DNA of 64,000 nucleotides from Notolepis coatsorum (lineage: Eukaryota; Chordata; Actinopteri; Aulopiformes; Paralepididae): contig OZ020599.1 of the NCBI GenBank assembly GCA_963971535.1, forward strand, positions 99,492,213-99,556,212. Direction: 5' to 3'. The position numbers and the translations under genes were made by a program. The number at the start of each line of letters is the position of its first letter. The first letter of the stretch is position 1. A model generated the notes under the pieces. The model saw only the letters and a list, made by a program, of their open reading frames with translations, was not told the DNA's origin and did no database searches. Below, piece by piece: positions 36,510 to 48,430 of this stretch.

Positions 36510-37475
36510 TCAGGCCGCGCAGATGGAGGACGCCCATAGCCAGCCGCCCGCCGCCTGGTGCAGACAGGGGAAGCGTACTCCTCCCTGTCTGTCGATACAC
36601 GACACTGACGTCGTATCGTCCGTCCTGATCAACACCATTTGTGGACCAGAAGGACCGCTTTCAACACCAACACATTGAACGTAGCGCAGACCGGGCAGCA
36701 TGGTTTGCCAGCTGCCCCCTACTGCGTTGGCCCGACCCGTCACCAGCGAGGGAGGCGTCGGTGAAAACGCGACGTGAGACAGTGCCGTAACCGTCCTAGG
36801 ACGGAACCTCCCGAGCGTGTTGACAACACGCTCTGAGATGGATGCCCATAGCCCTCCAACCGTTGACTGGGAAGAGGAGTACTCAACATCCAGTCTACAG
36901 CAACCCCAGGCTGGTAGAGACCTGCCTGGTACGAGACCTGACGATCCACCTTGACCGCGAAGGACCAGAACGTCATCAGGGCAGAACACTCCGTAACTCC
37001 TGACGACGCAGAGGCCCCAGTGCGGCCTCCACACACTTGGTGAAGATGCGGGGAGCCAGAGAAAACCGAACGGCAGCCTCTGGTACTCATACGCTAACCC
37101 TGCAAAGGAAGCGTAGGTAAGCCCTAGGATGGAAGATCGGAGATGCGCATACGCATCCTACAGGTCTATGGAGGAGAACCAGACCCTCACCTGACAGTGT
37201 TCAACAGGTAGGAGATGATCCAAAAAATGCTGAACCTTCCCATGGGACAGGTCCAGCCTGGGTCTTACACCCCTCCCTCCCGACTTCTCAGGCAGAGAAC
37301 ACCGGGAGGAGAACGCCACGACGATGGCTTGCTTCGTCCACAGAGATTGGATCTCGTTGACCAGAGCTGTCACTGCTGGAGACCCAGACAATAGGGTCTG
37401 TACCAAACCTGAAAACGGGTGGGGTTGTGTAAACACAAGTCCCCGCCTCAGCGTTCTCTCCATCCACCTCGACAT
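36510..37475 (-). pseudogene. DIRS reverse transcriptase - RNase H, broken
   Basis: The minus strand shows RT motifs in order. SRWMERTLRRG and HPFSGLVQTLLSG lead, and GVRPRLDLSH and FSSIDL follow, ending in an in-frame TAG at 37158-37160 that sits inside motif A (IDL-stop-DAYAHL). After this YEYQRLPFGF at about 37075-37095 shifts frame. The motif C region reads PDDVLVLRGQ where DIRS elements usually have a YLDD-type sequence. The RNase H part reads LIRTDDTTSVSCIDRQGGVR near 36590-36650. At least two frame changes and the stop show it is not functional. The methyltransferase-like domain of some DIRS elements was not recognised. Confidence 0.85.
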
Positions 37476-40074
37476 ATGGTACTGCCGTAGTCATATGTGA
37501 CAACACTCCCAACGCACCCGCCGTCACGTGGCACAGGTCCGCCAGGAACTGTAGATAGTTGGCCCGGTCCCCCCGCTGTGCGTAGCCAACCCTGGAACCG
37601 TGCGAGCAGCGCGTTCCGTGTCGGAACATCTGACCCTGACACCACCCACGAGGCAATCGCACCCAAGGGGGAACCCCGACAGAAAGGGCCGGTCTGATAT
37701 GGGGGGCTTCCGATGAAAAAAGCCCCCCCACTGAACACCACTCCAGAACATGCTGAGGAGTTGTTCTGCAGCCGGACATGCAAGGTGTAAGGCCCCCATG
37801 GGTTCCTACACACCGTAGCCCTGCAGTGATATTACCACCACCCCAAATCATGTGAGCTGCGACCATTTGCCAAAATTTCAGGAGTGGGAGGCACCAACAT
37901 GATACCTGGCCTGGCGAAGGCGAGGCCGGGGAAGCCCGCACTGTGTGCCTCAAAAGGTTTCGAGCCCCCCTGCTGACAACACTTAAGTTGACAGACGTAA
38001 CACCAGGCTCAACCAACACAGTTCAAGGTGTGGGAGCCGCTTGACAGCACAACATTCTCATGGACAGACCCAGGCTCAGCCATACTGGGTGTCAGCCCCT
38101 GTCCCCATGAGAAGCGAAAGGGGGGCCGCCCGCGCATCAACGACGGCACGCGGCCCGCAGCCAAAGGAAACAATCAGAGCCCACTTTTTCCGCTGGTGTT
38201 GGGGAAGGGAGTGATCGGAGAGCGGGCTGCTCGCGGCAGGACGGTGACGGCTTGTTTGTTGAAGCCGAACCCATCCTACATGGCCGATCCCTCGGCCGCC
38301 AAGGCTGTCGGCCTTGTGGACACCTGTCGAATCAACGCCCAGGATACCTCCGGCGGGGGAAAACATGGCCGCCATGACGAGGCCGTGCTCTCTCCTCTTC
38401 TGGCTGCGTGGTGTGAGGCGGTGTAGGGCCTAGGACAATACCGCCTGCGCTCCAGCAGAAGACCAAAATCCCCTGCGGAGAGGGGAACCCTGAGCGGTTA
38501 TAGCTTGCGGCTGGGTCAAAGCTAATAACGTCAACAACCTCGCGCGATGTGTCGACGTCGGCTGGCCCTCAAGGCCCCGCCACCAGACACAATTTTTTTA
38601 ATAGAAAAAAACAGCAATTCGAACACAGTTCTAATCGTTGCCAATTCCATACCGTGGCGGTACAAGCTTTAACAGCCCACCAGCCACTCGCCAGGCCGAC
38701 CCACCCATGGCGTCGGCCGGGCGGGGCACTGTTTCAATATGTCAAAAACAAAGGACTGATGTTAACACGAAGCACCAGTGGTGGTTGCAAACAGCAACTT
38801 CCACTGTGGTGTGCACCATGAAAAGGGTTAAAAGGATTAAAGAACTAAACCACAAAATACTGTAGAATGAGCAAACCCATACACACAACGTTAAGGGGAG
38901 GCGGACCAGAGCGAACTAGTCCCGCCTTCATTCAAAATATTCACAACAGCACACCAGCCCTAGCTTAGCCCATTTACCAAAAAAGGTAAACAAAGCCCCC
39001 CCCGCACTACTCCCCCAGTATACCGATTGACCGTCAGTATGAATGGTTGAGAGGAGAGAAAACTGTAGCAAGACAGACCTTCTCATAGCAGAGTGACAGA
39101 ACGAAACAATAGCCCACTACACAGGGCCGCCTCAGGGGGTGGGGGGCCTCGCGTTTAAATTTGCCCAGGGCCTCACATTTCTCCCAGGCCCTGCCCCTAT
39201 ACTACTACAGCCTAGCGTGAAGCGATGTGGGACCCAGATCAACAACGCCTGCGCACAGACACGCAACATGTTTACCATGTCGGCTGGACCCATGGCCCCA
39301 CTACCCGACGCCAATGTGGATAGGAACTAGCCAGCTGAGCCATAACCTGCCGTTAAGTCCCATCCTGCAGTAATATAGCTCTACTGCTACACCGCTGAGC
39401 TCACGCATCGCCCCAGATGGGGACACCGTTCCATAGACCCCGCCGGAACACAAGGTAACATACCTGGCTAGGATACCTAGCCACGGCCTACCCTGTTGTC
39501 AACCCATTTACCCGAAAAAAGGTAAATAGGACTCAGCAAAAAAAACCACAACAGCTACCGACTGACCTTCATTGATGAACCGGGCAAGAGGAGGGAGAAG
39601 TGACAACATCTCACGGCGGAGACATTAGAACAGCGTAGCAGTTAGCAGTAGCAATAGCATGTGGCATTAGCGATAGCATGTAGCATAGCATTAGATGTTT
39701 AGTAGCACGCCCAAGACAGCTTGGAAACCGTTCCCTGCAGTGAACGTTCACCAAACCATCCTGCCCCCGGCGCCAACACACAACATGGTTGTGTAACAAA
39801 ACAAACCAGCATTACTAACACTAATACCCATGCCTGAAGACACAGGGCCTACCTGAGTACAAGCTCGCCCGACAGCCAATCTTGTACAGCTGAACCTCGA
39901 TCTGCTGTCATTAGATGAGGAACATCAACATAGGCCCGTCGTGTCGCCGAAAACATGCGTCGAAGATGCCAGGGGCCAGCAACCTCCGGTAAGCTTTCAA
40001 CATTATGACTCTGATCTTTTTCATCCTGCTAGTTAACGTATGGTGCACGCAGCCAGTACGCTGGGACGAAAATA
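37476..40074 (-). other. DIRS-B upstream (gag-equivalent) region, degenerate
   Basis: By position this should hold the first DIRS reading frame. The minus strand offers several frames (up to 243 aa at 37288-38019, and 99 aa at 38076-38375) but I recognise no gag motif. A CAGGGCCGCC...GGCCCTG segment at 39124-39197 looks like a small MITE. Short AGC/TAGCA runs occur near 39640-39690. Confidence 0.5.
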
Positions 40075-40232
40075 GAGGAAGGGTGTTTTGGTGACCAGAG
40101 TCACGGTTATATGGGCGGTGCCACCATAGGGGCGGGGCCCCATACAGGTGGGGTGCATGTAGTTGTTTCGTTGGAGATACAATAGGTATCATAGGAGATA
40201 AGGGGTATCTCATAAGGCTCAGAGCGGGACGC
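40075..40232 (-). repeat. DIRS-B right ITR
   Basis: Inverted partner of 34754-34911. Confidence 0.95.
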
Positions 40233-40254
40233 GAAAGCAAATACGATATATAAC

Positions 40255-40610
40255 TAGCTCATGGAATTTTGCATGGCGATAAGGTCGGTTTTGAGCATGG
40301 CCTTAAAAGTATGTAGAGTGCTTGCAGATTTTAAGTTTAGTGGGAGTTTGTTCCAGAGGTTTCGGCGCTGCGACTGCAGTCTTGTGTGTGTGATTTTAAG
40401 GCAGATTTGACTGTTTGATCTGAGGGATCTGGAGCTGGCTGATTGGACCAAGAGTTCCTTTATGTAGGCTGGGGCGAGACCGTTTATGTATGTGAACATG
40501 AGGATCTTGAAATGAATGTGTTGTTTTACTGGGAGCCAGTGTAGGGATGCAAGGACTGAGGAGATGTGGTCCCTCATCCTGGTGCCCGACACCATGCATG
40601 TGTGTGCGTG
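40255..40610 (-). pseudogene. L2/CR1-group LINE C-terminal remnant, split by DIRS-B
   Basis: A minus-strand frame of about 110 residues matches the LINE C-terminus: LASLHWLPVKQHIHFKILMF, YINGLAPAYIKELL, SSRSLRSN, then RRNLWNKLPLNLKSASTLHT and FKAMLKTDLI, with a stop at the DIRS-B edge. The remaining 3' UTR and tail are at 34530-34709. The 5' part is missing, so the LINE was truncated before DIRS-B entered it. Confidence 0.8.
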
Positions 40611-41797
40611 CAGTACATTGGATTAAATAACCTCTCCTCCATGGCAAATACATTTCCAGTCAGGTGAATAAGAACTAACATCCTCTCGGACACTGTAATG
40701 GGCGTAGACTCCTCTAATTTCATTATCCAAAATTGAATGTCTCCATTACTCTATGTTGGCAAGTTCAATTTGCAATGTAGTACAGTAACAATCACACGAG
40801 ACAGTGCCATTACACAAGCTGAAGCCATAATCAATACTAAATCCAATAAGCACATTAGAGACAAGCTTTCGGGGTCATTAAAACCACCGGGCACTCCCAG
40901 ACCTGTCTCTCTCTCCTCTCACGCAGCTGTGTTCTCTCATTGGACCTTGCATTCAAAGTAGCCCAAGACCTACTGCTCGCTGTTTGAAGTTGGCTGTTTT
41001 CCAAGTAAATCGACTGAAATCTCTGCGCTGAAAATGATAACCGATATCACTCTGGCACACAGGTATGTGGATATATCATCATTTATATCCCCGGATGACA
41101 TTCTCAGGGATATTATGGATTCACCGTGACCACCGCTACGCTACGCTATGGCGGCTGTGGCAAATCGTTGGTGTGAATGCAATAACTTGGATAGCTTTAT
41201 TCAGAATATTTTTGTATTTGCCACAAACATTCATTCCCAGTAGAGAAAGAACCCTGTGGATCTTGGTGACTTTGTGACCTTGTTATGAATAGTATATCCA
41301 GAGATGCGGCTCCTCCACGGACCTACAGTATGAAGTCCGCCATTTTAAATGTTTTAAAAACGTTTTCTTCCCCCTACTCTTCCCTCTAGCCTAATTCTCA
41401 CCAAACATGCTGTGTGGCATCTGGGTACCAACATCTCCCTCCTAAACCTGCAGGCCATTTCGAAAAAATACCTGAACATTAACTCGCATCGGTTTGTGAT
41501 AGATTATTAGTTACTGGGTATTTCAAAGTACCTCATATTTGGTACCATTTTGAACCCAACAACTAGGGCTTTCCAATGATATGAAATATGTGTATGATCA
41601 ATATTATTTGTTATTATTATTCATATGTAGTTGCAATCGAACTTGTTGAACTTAAACTTTAAGATACAAATAAATTGTCAAGCACTTTCCTTACTTGGTA
41701 TTAGAATTGTTGTATATGGAATGTAGACAATCTTGTTGGCAATATAGAACAGTTGACAGGTTAGAAATAGCATCTATGGTTCAAAAGTTATGAATTA
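40611..41797. other. Unassigned intronic sequence
   Basis: No coding, RNA or repeat termini recognised. A CTTTCCAATGATA word is shared with 12388-12400, which may reflect an unnamed repeat. Confidence 0.4.
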
Positions 41798-42019
41798 ATG
41801 AATGAAACTAGATTAACTGCGTGCAGGGCTCATAAATCCTGGGAAGCGAATAATTCCATTCTCGAAGTCAACTTCCGGTATGTTGTTGCTAGGCAACTGC
41901 GGCGTGGGGGAAACATGCACGCCGCCGTGTACATTGTGTACGGTTCATTTAGTGCAGAAACGGATCGGAAAAGCGGCAAATTAAACACAATCAAGGGTAA
42001 TTTTCTTCAGTGCATCACG

Positions 42020-42244
42020 ATGCCAAAGAGCTGCTGTGTTACGCTTTGTACTAGTAATACCATAATCAAAAATCCAAATCGAAAGTTTTATATAATACCA
42101 GTTGAGGCATCACGGATAGCTGGCGGCTATCAAGAGGGCACATGTAGACTCAGACGGGAGAGTCGATCAAAGCAGACCCTGGCCCCCAAGTCAAATCATA
42201 CGTATGTCTGCTCTACCCATAAGGAACAAATATGTATATCGTAA
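42020..42244 (+). pseudogene. THAP-type zinc finger remnant
   Basis: From the Met at 42020 the frame reads MPKSCCVTLCTSN, then NPNRKFYIIPVEASR, and later YVCSTHKEQ before TAA. The metal ligands of a THAP (C2CH) finger, C5-x4-C10 and C64-x2-H67, are all there with the long spacing typical of the fold, and the conserved Pro follows FY. The central Trp region and the AVPTIF-like end are not recognisable, so the domain looks frameshifted or decayed. THAP fingers head P-element-type transposases and many host proteins. With no further coding sequence downstream, a transposon remnant is more likely. The upstream 74 codons of the open frame (from 41798) show no motif. Confidence 0.6.
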
Positions 42245-42931
42245 ATTAAGTTTTATTGGCTGTGAGGCTGTAAACAGCAGAGAAATGTTAGCTGCTAGCT
42301 ACTTCACCATATAACGTTAGTCCATTCTCTTCAAGTAGCCTACATGCCTTTTCTTCCGCCTTAGAATCACCTGAAAGGCTTTCGAAATAGTGAAATGCCA
42401 TGTTGGCCTCAATATTTTCAAAACAAATGATATGAAAAGGTTATGAAATGAACAAGAATGTGATAAAATATGTTATAAAAACGGAGCTCAACGCATACAT
42501 TTGATTGTAGAAATCCGTTTGTTTTCCACCATACCAAGATGGCGGCGGGCTTGTGACATCAGAGTGTCTTCGAGAATGACCGCACGCTCTGGGGCTTTAG
42601 TCAAAAGACGCAAACATTTTTCAGGGGGTCTTATATAATCCCTGTGATGACTTGCGGAGTGATATTACCGTCGGTTTACCATATATGGAATAGGGAAGAG
42701 CCCATGTAAAAAATTTCTGCATCCGCGCTAAACTGCCTGAATGGGAGTGGTCTACCTGGCAACAGGCTCTAGTCAGCGCAGACACTGATTTAGCGCTAGG
42801 AAGTTAAAGGTGTCATTTACATAATTGATAGGTCAAACCATATGACCAATTTAATTTTGGAAGAACGCATGGTAAACAGGAAGTGATGCATTACTTGTGA
42901 ACGCATTGACCGATTTGCACCAAACTTACAA
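42245..42931. other. Unassigned sequence downstream of the THAP remnant
   Basis: Includes CCAAGATGGCGGC near 42534 and no further coding blocks. Possibly the rest of a non-autonomous transposon. Confidence 0.35.
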
Positions 42932-44291
42932 TATGGGCCATTCTACCGAATTGGTTGAAAGTCAGGCTGGAAATATTTTGAAATGTTTTAGGTTTTATTC
43001 CCAAAACTTTGTCAGAATATATATTGTACCATATCTAAAGTACATATATCTAGTGAGCGTACCGTACATTTTTATATTGTATTTTCAGAATATTTTGGAA
43101 TGTTTTTCCTCTCCCAAAAATGTTCACTACCGAAACATAGTAATACACTCTAGTAAAAAAGTTTGTGTAAGATTTGTGAGATTGTGTTTCCTTCCCTTCT
43201 CTAAAGAGTATTTCTTTTCTGAAGGTTTTCACAATTAAATCAATGAAAATGAAATGTTTACCAAATTTCAAAGTTCAATTGATACAATTAATCAAAATCT
43301 AAATGCAATCTTTCTCTGTAAAATGAATAACACTGATCATATTGATTTCAGAGTTAATGATTGATGAAATTGAACATAACATTTTAGTTTATAACTCAAT
43401 ATACTTAATTTTTTTACAAAACACCCAGTGTTTCGGTAGTGACTGCATAATACATAAAAACTGAATATTGAGCATAAAACCCCCCAAAGAATACCTTATT
43501 GAAGAGATGTGTTCCATTCTTAAAGTTACACACAGATTTTCTGATTTTGGAACACATTTATTTCAAAATGATGGGATTTAACTACTTATCATTCCATTTT
43601 GTCACTACCGAAATGATCACATCACTACGGAACTTTACCATAATTTTTCGGTAGTGACTGTTTCGGTAGTGACCATTCTGGCTAACTTTGAGCATAACTA
43701 AATAATGCTAGCAAGCACATGGCTAGTATACACATCTTTGAAGAGGTGTACACACATAAAAACATAATATTCTGCATGAAACCCCAAAAAAGTTTACTTA
43801 ATTGGTGACAAAAGTATGGGATTTAGCTACTTACCATGCAGCCATGAGGGACAGGGAGGCAGTGTCAATGCCTGGTCAAAAATGCAGGGGTGTGGCTAAA
43901 AACCAGGCTCAGCCAATGGACTAAAACTCCTGTGTTTCGGTAGTGACATGAAAACTAGGGACAAGGTTTTTTGAGTATAGTTTTTTAATAACTAAATCGT
44001 TCAATTTCTGTTTAAACTTAATCATGAAGATCTTTGAAATTACACCATTGAACTAAATCTAAAACATTTACATGTCAGGGTTTGGGACAGCTACTTCCCA
44101 ATAGTAAGTACCCTATAAATGATGATTTTGTATATATTTAGCTCATCACAATATAATTTAATGCCTTGGGTTTAAATAGATCATAACATATTCTTAGTAA
44201 ATATCTATGTCTGAATACTTAATTGTTTTGTTAAATAGTTTTTCTTGTTGTGGGACTGCACTTTGAACTAATTCGGTAGAATGCCCCATAT
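42932..44291. mobile_element. 1.36-kb TIR element with repeated TTTCGGTAGTGAC motifs
   Basis: Left end TATGGGCCATTCTACCGAAT and right end ATTCGGTAGAATGCCCCATA are imperfect inverted repeats, with TA-containing flanks. Six copies of TTTCGGTAGTGAC or its complement lie inside (43125, 43431, 43601, 43646, 43661, 43935). No transposase frame recognised; superfamily undetermined. Confidence 0.75.
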
Positions 44292-44317
44292 AGCAAGGAG
44301 GCCTGTGAAGTTCTGAG

Positions 44318-44851
44318 TAGGGATGGGTACCGAATTAGGTACTTTTAAGGGTACCGACCGAATCACGTCGGTACTACTGAGTACCGATTCACGCGAGATC
44401 CGTCGGTGCCACATTTCGGTACTGTAAAAAAATAAAGTATAATTTTTTTTAACTTAATTATTTTATTAAATGTCTTTGTCCGACGAGGTGAATGTTTAGT
44501 TTACCGCTAAACGAAACCTATGAAGTGTGCCGCATGTTCACGTCAACATTCACACGCACAATATACGCTTACCTAGGATTTGACTTGATTCAACAACAAA
44601 GCAGTCGGGGGAAATGACAAGCCGAAAACGTCGCAAGTGTTGTTACACTTTACAAAGCTAGATGCAGACAACGCTCGCTGCAATATTATATATGATAATA
44701 AAAAGTTTGGATTTTTTTTTTTTTACAACTGGGATAGGTAGATAAAATGTTTATAGACTAAAGTACCGAAAAAAGGTACCGTTGGGTACCGGTATCATTT
44801 CACAGGTACCAGTACCGGTACCGGTTCAAATGTGAAAGGTACCCAACCCTA
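44318..44851. mobile_element. hAT MITE with TSD GTTCTGAG
   Basis: Starts TAGGGATGGGTACCGAATT and ends GGTACCCAACCCTA, flanked by exact 8-bp duplications GTTCTGAG at 44310-44317 and 44852-44859. An interior block, CAACATTCACACGCACAATA at about 44547, recurs in the hAT at 4980, linking the two families. Confidence 0.93.
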
Positions 44852-45159
44852 GTTCTGAGGCCTTTGATAATGATATTTGAAATGTGCTGTTACTTTGTGA
44901 TATCCTATATGTTATGCAGACTAGAATCAGTCTAGGGGTATTCAGGTTAGCAATCCAAGCTCCAGCCCTACACTACAAGACAAATCACTTTTGTTAAACT
45001 CTTGTTTGAAGTTGTTGAAATGGTCCAACTTCTCAACATCTTTCTGTTCACTGCTAAAATGACATGACGTAGGCCTACCGTCGCCCATGAGAACAATAGT
45101 AGATTTCAGTCTATGTTTATTTGCCGGCTGTGATATGAAGCGAGCAATGTGCAGCGGTA

Positions 45160-46047
45160 CTTCTACAGCTGGGACCCAGCAAGGTGGAGGGTAGGTACTT
45201 AACAGCTGGGAACCAGCAAGGTGGAGGGTAGGAAGTTCTAAAGCTGGGACCCAGCAAGGTGGAGGGTAGGTACTTAACAGCTGGGACCCAGTAAGGTGGA
45301 GGGTACAGTAGGTACTTCTACAGCAGGGACCCAGCAATGTGGAGGGTAGGTTATTCTATAGCTGGGACCCAGCAAGGTGGAGGGTAGGTACTTCTACAGC
45401 AGGGACCCAGCAAGGTGGAGGGTAGGTACTTAACAGCTGGGACCCAGTAAGGTGGAGGGTAGGTACTTCTACAGCTGGGACCCAGCAAGGTGGAGGGTAG
45501 GTACTTAACAGCAGGGACCCAGCAAGGTGGAGGGTAGGTACTTCTACAGCCGGGACCCAGCAAGGTGGAGGGTAGGAAGTACTACAGCCGGGACCCAGCA
45601 AGGTGGAGGGTAGGAAGTGCTACAGCCGGGACCCAGCAAGGTGGAGGGTAGGTAGTGCTACAGCCGGGACCCAGCAAGGTGGAGGGTAGGTAGTGCTACA
45701 GCCGGGACCCAGCAAGGTGGAGGGTAGGAAGTGCTACAGCCGGGACCCAGCAAGGTGGAGGGTAGGTAGTGCTACAGCCGGGACCCAGCAAGGTGGAGGG
45801 TAGGTAGTCCTACAGCCGGGACCCAGCAAGGTGGAGGGTAGGAAGTGCTACAGCCGGGACCCAGCAAGGTGGAGGGTAGGTAGGTACAGTAGGCTACATC
45901 TACAGCCGGGACCCAGCAAGGTGGAGGGTAGGTAGCAGGTAGCAAGGTGGAGGGTAGGTTCTTCTACAGCTGGGACCCAACAAGGTGGAGGGTAGGTAGG
46001 TACAGTAGGCTACATCTACAGCTGGGACCCAGCAAGGTGGAGGTCTA
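45160..46047. repeat. 37-38 bp minisatellite, about 23 units
   Basis: The unit contains GGGACCCAGCAAGGTGGAGG and GTAGGTACTTCTACAGC. The left third has CAGCTGGG variants and the right part CAGCCGGG variants, suggesting two expansion phases. Reading frames rich in CWVPAVEVPTLHLAGS come from the repeat. Confidence 0.96.
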
Positions 46048-46049
46048 GT

Positions 46050-46825
<776 letters not shown>

Positions 46826-46840
46826 GGACAGCAGCCTGCA

Positions 46841-46915
46841 CCTTAAGGTGGTATTGAGAGGGCACATTATATTGTATCATAAGATATAATGTGCCCTCTC
46901 AATACCACCTTAAGG
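46841..46915. repeat. Perfect 32-bp inverted repeat with 11-nt loop
   Basis: Arms 46841-46872 and 46884-46915 (outer end CCTTAAGGTGGTATTGAGAG) are exact inverted copies around TGTATCATAAG. Confidence 0.95.
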
Positions 46916-47430
46916 CTCTCTTCACTCTCCCACGCTTCTCTCTTCCTCCAAACATAACAACAAACACACCGCTCCGTCTCTGTGTGTGTGTGTGTGTGCG
47001 TGCGTGTTGGGCGAGTGTGTGTCTGTGAGGGGGAGAGACGATAGAGAAGCGCTGCCGGTAAAGCATGTCACTCTATCTCATTTGATCCCGAAATGCTTTA
47101 ATCCGAGAGCAAAGAGGTATTGAAGCGCCAGCTATAGCAAACCAACTAAGTGCACACCGCCACCTGCTGTATTGGGGTGTTGCTCCCTCAAGTGTGCTCT
47201 GGGACGAAATGAGATGGGTAGTGAGGAAGCTGGCCAGCCGGGGAGTGGGGAGGGGGGACTATCGTTCTCGAGGACGGAACGGACCAACCAATCCTAATGA
47301 GAAAACACCCTCAAATACAAGTAAGGTTTTATCATGGCAGCCTGAGAATGTCCTTGTGAATTGCTACCGGTACTTCTGAAGGGATTAGTATATAATGTCA
47401 CTTTGATAATGCAAAACAATAAATGTTTGC
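46916..47430. other. Unassigned sequence
   Basis: A short (GT)n at 46981-47000 and no coding pattern. Confidence 0.4.
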
Positions 47431-47439
47431 TACCCCTCC

Positions 47440-48430
47440 CCCAATTTAGTCGTTATGCCAATTCCCTTCCTGGTCGTTGCGCTGCCCTACTGTCTGTGCG
47501 GGGAAGGTGTAGACTACCACGTGCCTCCTCCGATACATGTGGAATCGCCAGCTGCTTCTTTTCACCTGCCAGCGAGGAGTTTCACTGAGAGAGCGAGGTT
47601 CACCCTATCTCCTCCAGATCTCCTTCTCCAGATCCCCTCCCCAGATCCCCTCCTCCAGATCCCCTTCCCAGATCCCCTCCTCCAGATCCCCTCCCCAGAT
47701 CCCCTCCTCCAGATCCCCTCCTCCAGATCCCCTCCTCCAGATCCCCTCCTCCAGATCCCCTCCTCCAGATCCCTCTCCCCAGATCCCCTCCCCAGATCCC
47801 CTCCTCCAGATCCCCTCCTCCAGATCCCCTTCCCAGATCCCTCTCCCCAGATCCCCTCCCCAGATCCCCTCCCCAGATCCCCTCCTCCAGATCCCCCTCC
47901 CCAGATCCCCTCCCCAGATCCCCTCCTCCAGATCCCCTCCCCAGATCCCCTCCTCCAGATCCCCTCCTCCAGATCCCCTCCTCCAGATCCCCTCCCCAGA
48001 TCCCCTCCTCCAGATCCCCTCCTCCAGATCCCCTCCCCAGATCCCCTCTCCCCAGATCCCCTCCTCCAGATCCCCTTCCCAGATCCCCTCCTCCAGATCC
48101 CCTCCTCCAGATCCCCTTCCCAGATCCCTCTCCCCAGATCCCCTCCTCCAGATCCCCTTCCCAGATCCCCTCCTCCAGATCCCCTCCTCCAGATCCCTCT
48201 CCCCAGATCCCCTCCTCCAGATCCCCTCCTCCAGATCCCCTCCTCCAGATCCCCTCTCCCCAGATCCCCTCCTCCAGATCCCCTTCCCAGATCCCCTCCC
48301 CAGATCCCCTCCTCCAGATCCCCTACTGCAGCAACCAGGATTCATACCCCTGGCCTCCCACCTGCGAGCAGCACTGCCAATTGTGTTTGAAAAGGGAATT
48401 GAACCCGGGTCTCTGTGGTGGTAGGCGAGT
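47440..48430 (-). mobile_element. tRNA-derived SINE copy expanded by a minisatellite
   Basis: 47440-47610 matches, inverted, the body of the SINE at 27180-27350 (TATGCCAATTCCC, ACCACGTGC, CTGCTTCTTTTCACCTGCCA). 48328-48430 carries, on the minus strand, a B-box-like GGGTTCAATTCC and A-box-like CACTCGCCTACC region, as expected for the tRNA head. Between them lies the minisatellite 47612-48327. Confidence 0.7.
47612..48327. repeat. 13-15 bp minisatellite (CAGATCCCCTCCTC)n
   Basis: About 50 units of CAGATCCCCTCCTC with CCCAGATCCCCT and TTCCCAGATCCC variants. Its strand asymmetry and lack of stop codons create frames of 246-311 codons on both strands, which are not genes. Confidence 0.97.

Larger units (their letters stand above)
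34710..40254 (-). mobile_element. DIRS-B: near-complete, decayed DIRS retrotransposon
   Basis: 5,545 bp with exact 158-bp ITRs (34754-34911 and 40075-40232), different outer tips, an internal complementary region (34963-35066), and RT-RNase H and tyrosine recombinase remnants in the order expected on the minus strand. There is no target duplication; the two ends share only AC (GT on the minus strand) at 34710-34711 and 40253-40254. DIRS elements replicate by reverse transcription and integrate a circular DNA with a tyrosine recombinase. Stops and frameshifts in RT and recombinase make this copy inactive, but the identical ITRs suggest fairly recent insertion or gene conversion. It lies 440 bp downstream of a grm4 exon, in the opposite orientation. 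Confidence 0.92.

Noticed and set aside
37288..38019. 243-codon minus-strand frame in DIRS-B
   Set aside because: It overlaps, in another frame, the beginning of the DIRS reverse transcriptase (37158-37475), which does show motifs; no gag signature seen.
41798..42019. Coding sequence upstream of the THAP-like Met
   Set aside because: 74 open codons but no recognisable motif; more likely untranslated or chance.
44942..45601. Pro/Trp-rich repeat proteins over the 37-bp array
   Set aside because: Minisatellite translations with shifting frames.
47455..48424. Open frames of 311, 295 and 246 codons (Pro/Asp/Ile-rich or Gly/Glu-rich)
   Set aside because: They lie over a 13-15 bp minisatellite that has no stop codons on either strand; no domain, no splice context, and both strands equally open.
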